Of a stretch of DNA of 64,000 nt, positions 35,212-45,606 are shown piece after piece. Positions within the stretch are counted from its first letter, which is position 1. Each line of letters begins with the position of its first letter. A program made the position numbers and the translations under genes. This DNA is from Myxocyprinus asiaticus (lineage: Eukaryota; Chordata; Actinopteri; Cypriniformes; Catostomidae): assembly GCF_019703515.2 (NCBI RefSeq), contig NC_059379.1, positions 21,447,380-21,511,379 of the forward strand, written 5' to 3'. A model generated the notes under the pieces. That model was not told where the DNA came from. It saw only the letters and a program-made list of their open reading frames with translations, and ran no database searches.

Positions 35212-35859
35212 AAAGGAATATTCCGGGTTCAATACAAGTTAAGCTCAATCGACAGCATGTGTGGCATAATGTTGATTTCCACAAAATTTAATTTTGACTT
35301 GCCCCTCTTTCTTTAAAAAAGCAAAAATCTGGGTTACAGTGAGGCACTTACAATGGAAATGAATGGGAGCCATTTTTTGCATTAAAATACTCACTGTTTC
35401 AAAAGTATAACCACAAGACATAAACAATATGCATGTAAACATGATTTTAGTGTGGCAAAATTACTTACTAACCTTTTCTGTGTAAAGTTATAGCCAATTT
35501 TACAACTTCATTGCCATGGCGATGTAATGTCAGCAAACACTAAAACCCTGAAACGACTGTAAAAATGACAATTTAAACAACTTTACAGCTCAAATAATAC
35601 ATGAGTTTAATTTATGAATTAATGTAAGTGCTTTAATAAAATTATAAGCTTAACATTTCTGCCTTTAAACCCTCCAAAATTGGCCCCATTCACTTACATT
35701 GTAAGAGATTTACATTATAATTTTTTATGTAAAAAAAAAAAAAAAAGAAGAAGAAAAAGAAAAGAGGGACGAGTCAAAATACATTTTTGTGGTAATCAAC
35801 ATTATGCCACAAATGCTGTCGATTGAGCTTAACTTGTATTGAACCCAGAATATTCCTTT
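35212..35859. mobile_element. Palindromic MITE, full copy (AATATTCCGGG family)
   Basis: Left arm AAAGGAATATTCCGGGTTC and right arm GAACCCAGAATATTCCTTT are inverted, and the arms stay complementary for well over 100 bp (GTTAAGCTCAATCGACAGCA versus the complement near 35810). The roughly 650-bp element is non-coding and could fold as a long hairpin. Partial copies are at 19543-19735 and 62005-62105. Confidence 0.82.
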
Positions 35860-36031
35860 AAATAGAACCATTTAACCAGTGATCAAGCTAAAGTATTCCC
35901 TAAAAACATAGTCTACACAAACTTATCTATGTAGCTGTATGTATAGTTGCAAAGAAGGACAGACGAACACATGAGACATTATGGGCTTGTTTGATATAAA
36001 GTCATTTTAAACTATGTTGTGAATGGATTAC

Positions 36032-36171
36032 CTGTACAGTGTCTTCTTCACATGAAGAATAATAGCCAGCCATGACAATTTGCCTACTATGACTCACATG
36101 GAATGACAACAGGGAATCACAGGATATGCACTTCACATTCACAGATAGTAAAGCAGCATTGTCCACTGTAA
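36032..36171 (-). pseudogene. pkd1: pkd1 REJ-domain exon
   Basis: The acceptor CATTCTCTCAAG precedes 36171 and a donor GTAATC follows 36032. The open frame includes VTVDNAALLSVNVKCISCDS and VMAGYYSSCEEDTVQ, matching the polycystin-1 PIVSLECVSCKAQ...YLEGRCLNC region with its cysteines in place. Confidence 0.8.
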
Positions 36172-36257
36172 CTTGAGAGAATGAACAGTATTAATGACAA
36201 AATATGTTCACAATTACATTTCTAAGCTTAAGTACTGTAAAATGAGCTAACACTCAC

Positions 36258-36420
36258 TGACTATGATACAGAGACAAGTTGTTGCCCACTTTTGTAAAGG
36301 GTGAGAGTAAAGTGGGACACTGTCTGGCAAAAATGCACTTCTGGGAAGAACAAGAATACTTCCATTTCCTGAAATAGGATGATGAGGGGTGTAAATGGCT
36401 GAAGATGATGCTGTAGTGTT
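36258..36420 (-). pseudogene. pkd1: pkd1 REJ-domain exon, frameshifted
   Basis: The acceptor GTGCTTCCAG ends at 36421 and a donor GTGAGTG follows 36258. The first frame reads NGSILVLPRSAFLPDSV. A 1-nt shift is then needed to continue as PHFTLTLYKSGQQLVSVS, as polycystin-1 does (STVTIPRERL...YTFSLTVWKAG). Confidence 0.72.
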
Positions 36421-36524
36421 CTGGAAGCACATAATCCACCAGAAATCAAGTGCTGACAGAAGTGAACTTGAGAGAATGAGGTATTTACTGTACTGTGTGT
36501 TGGTGATTTGCAAATGTAATTTAC

Positions 36525-39500
36525 CTCTGTAACCGAACCGAAACAGCTCAGTATTATTCTCTTCTGAATCTGGATCATACGACTCAGTTGCATCCAGAAT
36601 CAGATCATTTTGACCGTTAATCAGAGACACCAGTTGACCGTGAACCACAGCGATCATTACGGTCTTGTGTTGTTTTAGGGGAGTTCACTGCAGTCTGGTG
36701 GTTAATGTCAGACAGTAGTTTCACACTTTAAGAGTGTGATTTGGCAGAGACAGAAGCGGTGTAGTAACATCCACTGAATCATTTAAAGATAACTTGTCCA
36801 TTGCTGAGCAATCAGGGCCTCTGAAAATCTCCCAGAGATATGATGCTTTGTGTGTAACAACCTTTGAAGTCCACTCTTGCTTCAAAAAAGCTTGGCCTAG
36901 ATTTTAATATTTTAGATTGTTCTTCAACTAGGTAGATGTGAGGCTGGGTACACTCCAATTTTTGTACTTTAATTGTCATTTGCGTTGAGACCTGACTTAT
37001 GTTGTAGAAAGCTGTAAATTGCACCACAAACCAACCCGTAACATTGTATCTGTGGTCTTGAGTATTGGATTCTAAACCACTGGAGTCTCCAAAATCCCAA
37101 ATTAATTTTAGGTCACTTCCTCCAACTGTGACTGCTACAAAAGGGATTGGATAGTCAATAAAAGCACCATCGTGGGAGCTAACAAGCTTCACATCCTTCA
37201 CATGCTTTTGTACTGTTGTTGTAATGCTCAGGCACTGTGAACAGAAGCCATTATCAGCTTCCACTTTAACAGACAGGGATCCATTTGTAATAGGTGTAAA
37301 GTGAACTTCTTGCCCAGTTTCCTGAGAGAAATAGACTCCATTTAATAGGAAAGTCCAGTAATTATCGGCTTGGGAGCTACTGCCTTGTTCTGCTTGAAAA
37401 GTGATGGTTTTTGATGCCTCAAAGGCAGCAGAGCAGCATCCAATCAAAAACAAGCCCTTGATTTTTTACACCACTTGCACGGTTACGGTCACTGTTTGGA
37501 TACTGACAATATTTTTTGCTATTGCTCTCACTAAGTGCTTTCCAACTGAAAGAGAAGAGGTGGTAAAATTTTGCTCAATGTCAATGGATGAAATTCCATT
37601 CATGAATTTCAAAGTAAAGAAAACTTCACTTCCTTGAGAGACAGATGGTTTGAATGTAACCAAATCATTCTCTCATACAACACAGCTGCTAGCTGTTAGT
37701 GAAAGTCTTCTGATGGCATCCTCAGTGGTCACAATATACGAAACAGTTTGCCAGCTAATGTCATTTGAGGTGTCCACAAAAGAATAGCTAACTGTTTGAT
37801 TGTCAGCAAGAACAATTACTTTACTGTTATGAAAAGTTAATGTCCATTCCCAATGTAGGACATTTCCTGTCCTTGCACATCCATAGAGTGACAGGAGGCT
37901 GTTTGATGCGACAAAAAAAGGGCTTGTTTTTCCATTTATCTGAAAGTCAACTTCAGAGATGCTCTCTTGAATTATTAGTAGTTTGGTTACATTGTCAGAT
38001 CCAAACACATCTGAGACCGACACTCTGAGTTCGACCACACCAATAACTTTGAAGACATGCAAGACAAAGTGTACATCTGATATTTCAGGACTGTGTTCAA
38101 AGTGCAGGAACCATAAGCACTGAAGGCCTGTTCAAGATGCTACACTCACAGAGATCTTTACTGGCTTTCCTTTGGCAACAACATACATCGGTACTGAAAT
38201 ACCCACACCAGAAATGCGCTCAACTGCCCTCAATGAAAGTTTAATATCTACAGATCCAAGAGTATTGGATACTACCAACTTGACATATACATCACCAGGG
38301 CTGTTTGTAAATAGCTGAAATTGTTAACTGTTGCTTATAGTTTGATTATTCCCACCTTGATCTGCGAGCCACTCATATGTCAAGTTAGAACCATGTGTCA
38401 CTGATGCTGTAAATAGCACAATCTGATTGGTCAGGAAATATCTTGCAGACTGCAGACCCTGACATAGGATTCCAACCCCTTCTATTCTCTCTATGACCTC
38501 AACAAACATTGTGGTTTCCATCTGACAGACAAGATTTTGAGCTGTGACTCTAATCAGAAACACCCCTGCCTTAGGGAACACATACAGTATATAAACTCAG
38601 ATGTCCCAGGGACTGAAAGTGACAAATATTTTACAGTCCAGTAAAACTTAACATTCTCATTCACATCAGTCCAAGCTTTAAAAAGTATCTCTTTTCCTGC
38701 CTCTGCAAATGGCTGACTGGTATTAACCATTAAATGTGACAGAGGTGCCTGCACCTCTACTACTATGGAAACAGAATGGGAACTTATTGCATTAGATGCA
38801 GTGACAGTCACACAAAACCTCACAGGAAAGGAAAAATGTGTGATTGATTTTGGCCCTCCTTTTTTAAGGGACCATCTCCAAAGTCCCACAGTAAAAGGCC
38901 ATCTAACTTACTACAAAGCTCAGCCCCAAAATACCTTCGTATTTTATGGATAGATTGGATACAGGCATTTAAAAGAAAAAAAAAAAGAAAAAAAAAACAC
39001 AGGTGTTTTTGCCGTTCTGTTGCTGACTTTGTTACTTGTACTTGCCAGCACCGTAACTTCATACAAACCCTCTGCTGGAAAAAACAAAATTTTGTGACAG
39101 GCCTATGACTGGGGATTCACTAGAAAAGTTACTATTCCACCAAAAACTTACAATGATCACTTATTTTGGGAAGCACAGGTACATCAAAGCATATTTCATC
39201 ATTCACCACTAGAGCATTCTTGGGTGAATGCAATGTAACATCTGTTATTTGGGCCTCAACACATATGTTGGTTTGATAATGGGCTGAATTGAAAAAAGTA
39301 TGAGTGATTGTGGTAGCCCCTTTAACAATAGACAACCCACCCCATCTCCAAAATCCCAGTGATGAGTCAAAAGAGGAAAATAGCCATTCAATAACACCTT
39401 AAAATCTATCTCTGCTTCATTCACAATGCAGTCCGTTGGAAAGATTTTACTAATAAACAACTTAAAGACTTCCAAATTGACTGACTGGTGTTCCCTACTT

Positions 39501-40047
39501 ACAGAATGATATGGGGTAACCTGAACAGTGTAGTTTCCAGGAGACATGTAAACATGAGAGGCTGAGCTTCCAGAGGGATCTTTCAGTACCGAACCATCTC
39601 CAAAGTCAAAAGTCAGTTTTATTTGTGTGCCTGCAGACACTTTGCAAGTGATTTCAAAGATGCAGTTAAGTTCAATGGAGCCAGTGTAATTCAGCTGGAG
39701 ACCAGAGACAGCTTCAACTACCTGCACAGCTATATAGTTAGTCAAGATTGACAGGGTGCTGTTGGCACAAATGGTGACATCGTATGTCCCGGGTCTTTTA
39801 AAAACATGGCTGACTTTACTGTGATAGTCCTTCACTTTACTGGAGTTGTTGCCAAAGTTCCAGGAGTAAATCACTCCATATGAAGAGGGCCATAGTGAGA
39901 CCTCGAAGACGATGGTGTGCTTGACCTGACATACAATTGAGGACGATGACACCAGCAATCCTTATATTGGAGTCCTTACTTTAACTGTTAAAGTCTTTTC
40001 AATATGGTCAAATTTGTTGTAAGCTGTTATTTTCAGTGTGTATTCAC
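36525..40047 (-). pseudogene. pkd1: pkd1 giant PKD-repeat exon
   Basis: A single block of 3523 nt without internal splice sites runs from the acceptor TTTTTTTTAG (before 40047) to a GTAAAT donor after 36525. It corresponds to the giant PKD-repeat exon of polycystin-1 (human exon 15 is about 3.6 kb by memory). It opens with GEYTLKITAYNKF and carries many PKD-domain signatures: YSWNFGNNSS, FDFGDGS, HHWDFGDG, LLWDFGDGP and IWDFGDSSG, plus VTASNAISSHSVS. It ends in the REJ start DLILDATESYDPDSEE. In-frame stops lie near 39.97, 38.15, 37.673, 37.466 and 36.72 kb, and frame changes near 39.3, 39.1, 38.9 and 38.57 kb. The extracellular PKD repeats would form the ectodomain stalk. Confidence 0.9.
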
Positions 40048-40106
40048 CTAAAAAAAATAACAAAAAATAATTACAATTAAAAAATTTGAAGGACAATTGC
40101 TACATT

Positions 40107-40108
<2 letters not shown>

Positions 40109-40176
<68 letters not shown>
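40109..40176. repeat. (CA)n microsatellite
   Basis: About 34 nearly perfect CA units immediately abut the left end of a Tc1 remnant. Confidence 0.97.
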
Positions 40177-40179
<3 letters not shown>

Positions 40180-41363
40180 GCGGCCAAAAGTTTGGAATAA
40201 TGTACAGATTTTGCTGTTATGGAAACAAATTGGTACTTTTATAGTCAGAACATTAATAACGTGAAAAATGACTATTACAATTGAAAAAGATGTTCAGAAC
40301 GTCTTAAACTACTTCAAAGAGTTATCATCAAAAAATCCTCCACGTGCAGCAATTACAGCTTTGCAGATCCTTGGCATTCTAGCTGTCAGTTTGTCCAGAT
40401 ACTCAGATGACATTTCACCCCACGCTTTCTGTAGCACTTGCCATATATGTGGCTGTCTTGTCGGGCACTTCTCACACACCTTACAGTCTAGCTGATCCCA
40501 CAAAAGCTCAATGGGGTTAAGATCCATAACACTCTTTTCCAATTATCTGTTGTTCAATGTCTGTTTCTTTGCCCACTCTAACCTTTTCTTTTTGTTTTTC
40601 TGTTTCAAAAGTGGCTTTTTCTTTGCAATTCTTCCCATAAGGTCTGCACCCCTGAGTCTTCTCTTTACTGTTGTACATGAAACTGTTGTTGAGCGGGTAG
40701 AATTCAATGAAACTGTCAGCTGACGACGTGAGATGTCTATTTCTCAAACTAGAGACTCTGATGTACTTATCCTCTTGTTTAGTTGTACATCTGGCCTTCC
40801 ACATCTCTTTCTGTCCTTGTTAGAGACAGTTGTCCTTTGTCTTTGAAGACTGTAGTGTACACCTTTGTATGAATTCTTAATTCTTTTGGCAATTTCAAGC
40901 ATTGTATAGCCTTCATTCCTCAAAACAATGATTGACTGACAAGTTTCTAGAGAACGCGGTTTCTTTTTTTGCCATTTTTGACCTAATATTGACCTTAAGA
41001 CATGCCAGACTATTGCATACTGTGGCAACTCAAAACAAAGACAATGTTAAGCTTCATTTAATGAACCAAATAGCTTTCAGCTGTATTTGATATAATGGCA
41101 AGTGATTTTCTGGTACCAAATTAGCAATTTAGCATGATTACTCAAGGATAAGGTGTTGGAGTGATGGCTGCTGGAAATGGGGCCTGTCTAGATTTGATCA
41201 AAAAATAAAAGAATAAATAACAATTGTGATGGTGCTGTTTTTTTACATCAGTAATGTCCTGACTATATTTGTGATCAGTTGAATGCCACTTTGGTGAAGT
41301 AAAGTACCAATTTCCTTCCAAAACAGCTAAATCTGTACATTATTCCAAACTTTTGGCCTTCAG
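40177..41363 (-). mobile_element. Tc1-like element, internally decayed
   Basis: Ends CTGGCGGCCAAAAGTTTGG (40177) and CCAAACTTTTGGCCTTCAG (to 41363) are inverted repeats extending through AATAATGTACAGATTT. Minus-strand pieces are an N-terminal helix-turn-helix (41028-40744, MLEIAKRIKNSYKGVHYSLQ) and a C-terminal end (40542-40309, MDLNPIELLWDQLD with the catalytic Glu). The first two catalytic motifs appear deleted. Confidence 0.87.
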
Positions 41364-41377
41364 ATCTTTATTAGGTT

Positions 41378-41592
41378 AGTGGTTCTCAACAGTTTTTTCC
41401 TTAGAACTCAGATTTTTCATTACAAAAGAAGCATTTTTTTCCTCCCTTATAAAATTTGGTAAGCCTATTTACTTTGCTGAATTAACTTTACATGATCATA
41501 TGGTTTCTTGCATTTTATTATATGCATTTAGTTTTGTGCTGTCCACCACCCTATCAAAACAGACCTGTGACCCACAGGTTGAGAACCAATAC
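41378..41592. mobile_element. hAT-type MITE (TGGTTCTCAAC ends)
   Basis: AGTGGTTCTCAACAG near 41378 pairs with GGTTGAGAACCAAT near 41578-41591. The insert is about 215 bp and non-coding. Confidence 0.6.
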
Positions 41593-41717
41593 TTCAGGTT
41601 TTTTTTTCAAATGTCATCAAATCTTTACTGCTTTCCCTATACTAGGTGATGGCAAAGAACCCTATGAGCTCTTAGTTAATTAGTTAATCAGTTAATAGCT
41701 GAACTTGCAGTAATTTC

Positions 41718-41722
41718 CATGT

Positions 41723-41804
<82 letters not shown>

Positions 41805-41828
41805 ATACATACATACATACATACATAC
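41718..41828. repeat. (TA)n and (CATA)n microsatellite
   Basis: A (TA)n tract (about 41721-41794) is followed by ATAC units to 41828, abutting the left end of the repeat at 41829. Confidence 0.95.
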
Positions 41829-42180
41829 AGGGTTGGGGAGTAAAGAAATACATGTAATTCATATTTAAAATACAAAATATAATTAACTGTATTCCACTAC
41901 AGTTACAATTTAAAAAATTGGTAATTAGAATACAGTTACATTCAAAAAATATTTTGATTACTAAATAGATTATTTTGCATTTTATTGTCATTTGTTTCAT
42001 TTAATATTTAGTGCTTTCAGATGGAACAAATGATTCGATCCAAAGTGCATTTAAACAGCGGTGAAACACTTTCTTATGATGTGTTACATTCATACAAGCA
42101 GACAGAGAAGTAAGTTTGAAGTAAGTTTGGAGCAGAAGAAATAGAAATAAACCATGTGTAAATTGTCATCTTTACGCTAA
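41829..42180. repeat. Interspersed repeat, copy 2 (GGTTGGGGAGTAA family)
   Basis: Opens CAGGGTTGGGGAGTAAAG and shares over 300 bp with 17760-18166 in the opposite orientation. It contains the words CCACTACAGTTACAATTTA and AGTAAGTTTGAAGTAAG. Confidence 0.7.
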
Positions 42181-42721
42181 GCTAAAATGCTATTTCTAGC
42201 CTATTTACATGCATGTTACCAAACACGATCATTTTTTTATATCAAGAAAATTCAAGTTGGATCATAATTTCCTTTTTCTAGTAAGACCTTTGATATTAGG
42301 GCAAAATCATATTTGTATTGTTTTCCTGTAAAAATATCTAAAAATCCTTAAAACAAGATCAGTTTGATTTATCTTGTTTTAGAAACAGCACTGCATAAGA
42401 TATTTAGGTTTTTCAGAGAATGTATTTTTAACATGTGTATTTTGTCTTACTGTACTGGCAGAGTTTTTATAGTCAAAACAAGTGAAAAAAATCTGCCAGT
42501 GATGAAGTAATCCAAAGTATTTAGAATACTGACCTTGTCTTTCATCTCTAAAGCAGCAGAAACTGGGTGACTATTAGAAGTCGAATTATCATCTGGAAAG
42601 ATAAGTAACAGTACATCATAATACAGCATAATATAACCTATTAAAGAAGTCAAATGTACTTTCCTAACTTTAACTCAGTTAAAATAATTACATGTTAAAT
42701 ATAATATTAATTATAAATACT

Positions 42722-42890
42722 GGGGCAGTGGTGGCTCAGTGGTTAAGGCTCTGGGTTACTGATCAGAAGGGCAGGGGTTCAAGCCCTAGCACCACCAAAA
42801 TGCCACTGTTGGACCCTGCACTCTGACCCCAGCTTAGCTGGGATATGTGGAAAAAAAAGAATTTCACTGTATATGTGCAAATGTGTGATA
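42722..42890 (+). repeat. tRNA-derived SINE, second family
   Basis: GGGGCAGTGGTGGCTCAGTG (box A-like) and GGGGTTCAAGCCC (box B-like) form a tRNA-like head. The tail GAATTTCACTGTATATGTGC and GATAAATAAATATT resembles a LINE 3' end. It is shorter than the SINE at 9314 and unrelated in the body. Confidence 0.8.
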
Positions 42891-43140
42891 AATAAATATT
42901 ATTAATTATAGCTTTAACTCCAATGGTGTAGAGAGTTGAGGTGTTTACAGCAATGGCTACTGAAGCTGTAAACAACTGTAGATAAAACTGATTAAGCATC
43001 CAAAAATGTTTTAAAATGCAGTAGAAATAAATGTTTAGAAACATTTCCCAAAATATCATGCAAATACCATTAGCCCGTAAAAATGTTAAAAGGTAACTGG
43101 CAAAATTTACAAAAATGACAAAAATCACAGGATTACCTAC

Positions 43141-43380
43141 CTGTGGTAGCACAGTTACAGGGATATGAGACACAACTCTCAAACTCAGACTCTGGGAGTT
43201 CAGGCTGTTTGAAGCTATGATGTTTAGTGTATGTTCCCCTAGACTTGAAAGCACCATGTACACATGAGAGAACCATATGTCAGGAGTTTCCCTCACACAT
43301 TCTCCATCAATCTCAAGCATCTTAGCAGGGCAAGACAGCCCTTCTGTCAAGTGTAGCGTCCACGTAAAGCAAGCTGATAT
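43141..43380 (-). pseudogene. pkd1: pkd1 exon with PKD-repeat part
   Basis: The donor GTAGGTAA follows 43141. The frame reads ACFTWTLHLTEGLSCPAKML, then GECVRETPDIWFSHVYMV and GEHTLNIIASNSLNSQSLSL. It matches the early PKD region of polycystin-1 with its cysteines and the EH...NS...LSLRV pattern. The upstream end meets a MITE, so the acceptor is a guess (AGATATCAG). Confidence 0.72.
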
Positions 43381-43499
43381 CTCACACAACTCACGCGAAA
43401 GATGTCTGTGTTTCAGGTCTATTTCTTTCGGTGTGCGAAACGTTTCCAGCACTTTGGGTGTGAGACGCCAAAATACGGGACAAATGGCGGTGGCAACCC

Positions 43500-43623
43500 T
43501 AGCTGTCATTCTGCCTAACATCTCCTTTTGTGTTTCACAGGGGAAAGTCATATGCATTTTGAAAATCATGAGAATGAGTAACTGATGGCAGAATTTTTAC
43601 TTACTGGTTGAACTATCCCTTTA
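43500..43623. repeat. Half MITE
   Basis: GCCTAACATCTCCTTTTGTG through TGGTTGAACTATCCCTTTA matches one arm of the palindromic TTAA MITE families seen at 21.8-22.7 kb. Confidence 0.6.
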
Positions 43624-45021
43624 GGAGCCATGCCACTAAGTGAAGCAATGCCACTTACACTAATGTGTGTGTAATTAGCAATCGGGGGCAATTTGAGTGA
43701 CATGTCTGCCATCAAGTGGAAGAACGGTGGTGTTGCAGGGTAGTGGGGAGGAAGGGAGAATGCATAAGGGCTGCATAGATGGGCAGACAGATCTCAAGCA
43801 GGTGGCACCAATACTGCCGGCTGGCACATCCACAAGTGGTGTTACACATGGTCATCAGTGAAGAGCAGCTGAAAGGATTCAACAGAGAACTACAGCCTGA
43901 TAGGGAGAGAGTGCAAGAGGTACACTGTGCGTGTAATCTGTAATGGTCTTTTTCAGAATATACAGCTACTTTTTAATGACAATTGACAATTGATAATTTG
44001 ATAGCAAAGTATATTTTGCTAATTAGCAGCACTTAAAGACCCCATGAAAAAGCTTGACGAGTGCAGTTTTCTTTACTGTATTGAGGTATTTCCTATTGAA
44101 ATTGGAAGTTAAGGTGGGACATATCGAAGGACTCATCGCTTGATTTTAAATAACCAGTAGCCTTTAATTTATGCTACAGCCATGAACTTGATTTGCTACT
44201 TGCTGTTGCTAGTCAGAAGTATGTGGTGTTAGGGAGGGACATTCTCAAACAAGAGAGCATTTTATTTTAACAAAATGAGTGAGTGCAAGAGGAGTCATCA
44301 GTATTTTTGACAATTTTCCTGGAAGAGAAATTCCAGCTTCCAAGCAACAGCTATAGAGCCTGCTAAAAGTACATTTTAAGAAAACTAGCATATAGCTGAC
44401 CTCAAAAGCTGGGCTGAAAAACTCACAAAAATCCAGTTTTGAGTGATAAACATTTGATGTGTTGTTTTATTTTGAAAATGATTTTTAGGAGTGTAAAGAA
44501 CAACATACTGCACAGTTGATTGATTTAATGTGAAAATACCACAAACACAAGAAAATAATAATAATAAAATTTGTATTTATTTTTAAAAACTATAAAAAGG
44601 AATTGCACTGTCTGTAAACATATTTTGTCTGGCAACATTAATTTTGTTACTGCTGTGTCCAAATATGTACAAATACCTCTTGATTTTACAGCACAAAAAA
44701 AAATAAAAAAAAAATAAACAGACTCCAAAAAACAGACAGCCTGCCATAAACTCACATGATTGGTTGAGCCAATGTAGCTATATCAGGATGCTCAAACAAA
44801 CAAAGGAATTTTTTTGTAGCTCCACAAAGCCACAATGTTCCCACTTTTTGAGGGGAACCAACCTACGAATGACTTAGTCCTTGTTGACTCTTGCATTTAA
44901 GCAGGGATAGGAGAAAGCATTTTATCTTTGTAAAAAATGACATACTTCACCTTTTATTTGCAGCTGTCAGTAGGAGGGACATGCATTTATCAAGTAACAC
45001 ATGTGAAATGTCAGCACTCAC
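43624..45021. other. No gene recognised (pkd1 intronic interval)
   Basis: Lies between two pkd1-like exons on the minus strand. No further exon was found. A/T-rich runs lie near 44695-44716. Confidence 0.45.
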
Positions 45022-45169
45022 CCGGTGGTACTAGATGATGACTTGGGCTACGGTAAGGCCGTACAATTTGCACTTTAGCAAAAGACAACTGATCACTTGG
45101 CTGCGTCACCAAATCCATAGACAGCACTCGACCCTCGTGACTGAACCAGAGACCTGGGAACAATATAAT
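45022..45169 (-). pseudogene. pkd1: pkd1 exon downstream of the lectin domain
   Basis: The acceptor CTGTGTCCACAG precedes 45169 and a strong donor GTGAGT follows 45022. The 148-nt open frame reads IILFPGLWFSHEGRVLSM, then KVQIVRPYRSPSHHLVPPG, like polycystin-1 VEVMVFPGLRLS...LRLQVYRLL. It is the most N-terminal segment supported here; LRR, WSC and lectin parts upstream were not found. Confidence 0.72.
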
Positions 45170-45439
45170 CTGTGGACACAGAGAAATTGACCATTGCTCT
45201 CACAATCGTTTAACATAAAGTGTGCATTGCAATAACTTATTCACAATACATTCCAAGAGCATTTACTTTGTAAGCTCTTATTTGGGAGATTATGCATTTG
45301 TTCTCTTCTCGTTTGGTTTGCTGGTTTTAGCTGGATTAAATTGGTCATAGCTGGTGTCCCAAACCCTCTAAAACCAGCCAAAATAATAGACCAGCCTTGA
45401 TTAACAACAATTCAGTGAGATTATTTTCTTTACCATAAC

Positions 45440-45606
45440 CCTTTGTTGTCCTGGGTCTGGTGGAGAGGGTAGCAGTTGTATCTGGGACACTGTGTATATG
45501 CCAGACATTAGTGGCACACCTTTCATATAGCTCTCCAGAGATGGCAAAGACGCTTTAAAAAGAAAATGAATGGCAATGCTGTCAGATAGGAGCTCTGGCA
45601 AAGGTT
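45440..45606 (-). other. Possible pkd1-linked exon, unproven
   Basis: An open minus-strand frame (KPLPELLSDSIAIHFLFK, LPSPPDPGQQR) has an AG before and a GTTATG donor after it. It sits just upstream of the 45022-45169 exon, but no convincing similarity to the expected polycystin-1 text was recognised. Confidence 0.25.

Larger units (their letters stand above)
14425..45169 (-). pseudogene. pkd1: Polycystin-1 (pkd1) relic, whole locus
   Basis: Minus-strand segments align in gene order with polycystin-1, the large membrane glycoprotein of the polycystin ciliary mechanosensory complex. From high to low coordinates they are: a post-lectin segment (45022-45169), a PKD-repeat part (43141-43380), a giant exon with most PKD repeats (36525-40047), REJ and GAIN-proximal exons (33.2-36.4 kb), cytoplasmic-loop exons (18.1-19.4 kb) and C-terminal exons (14.4-16.1 kb). 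Most pieces keep AG/GT splice borders, yet the coding text has many in-frame stops and frameshifts. LRR, WSC and lectin exons upstream, and the GPS, PLAT and most transmembrane exons between 33 and 19 kb and between 18 and 16 kb, were not found. Identity rests on remembered family sequence, not a search. Assembly error is the main alternative to pseudogenisation. Confidence 0.82.

Noticed and set aside
40081..40176. CRISPR-like or other structured array
   Set aside because: Only a CA microsatellite; no spacer-repeat structure occurs anywhere in the window.
41684..42000. Tyr/Ile repeat protein frames
   Set aside because: Translation of a (TA)n and (CATA)n microsatellite.
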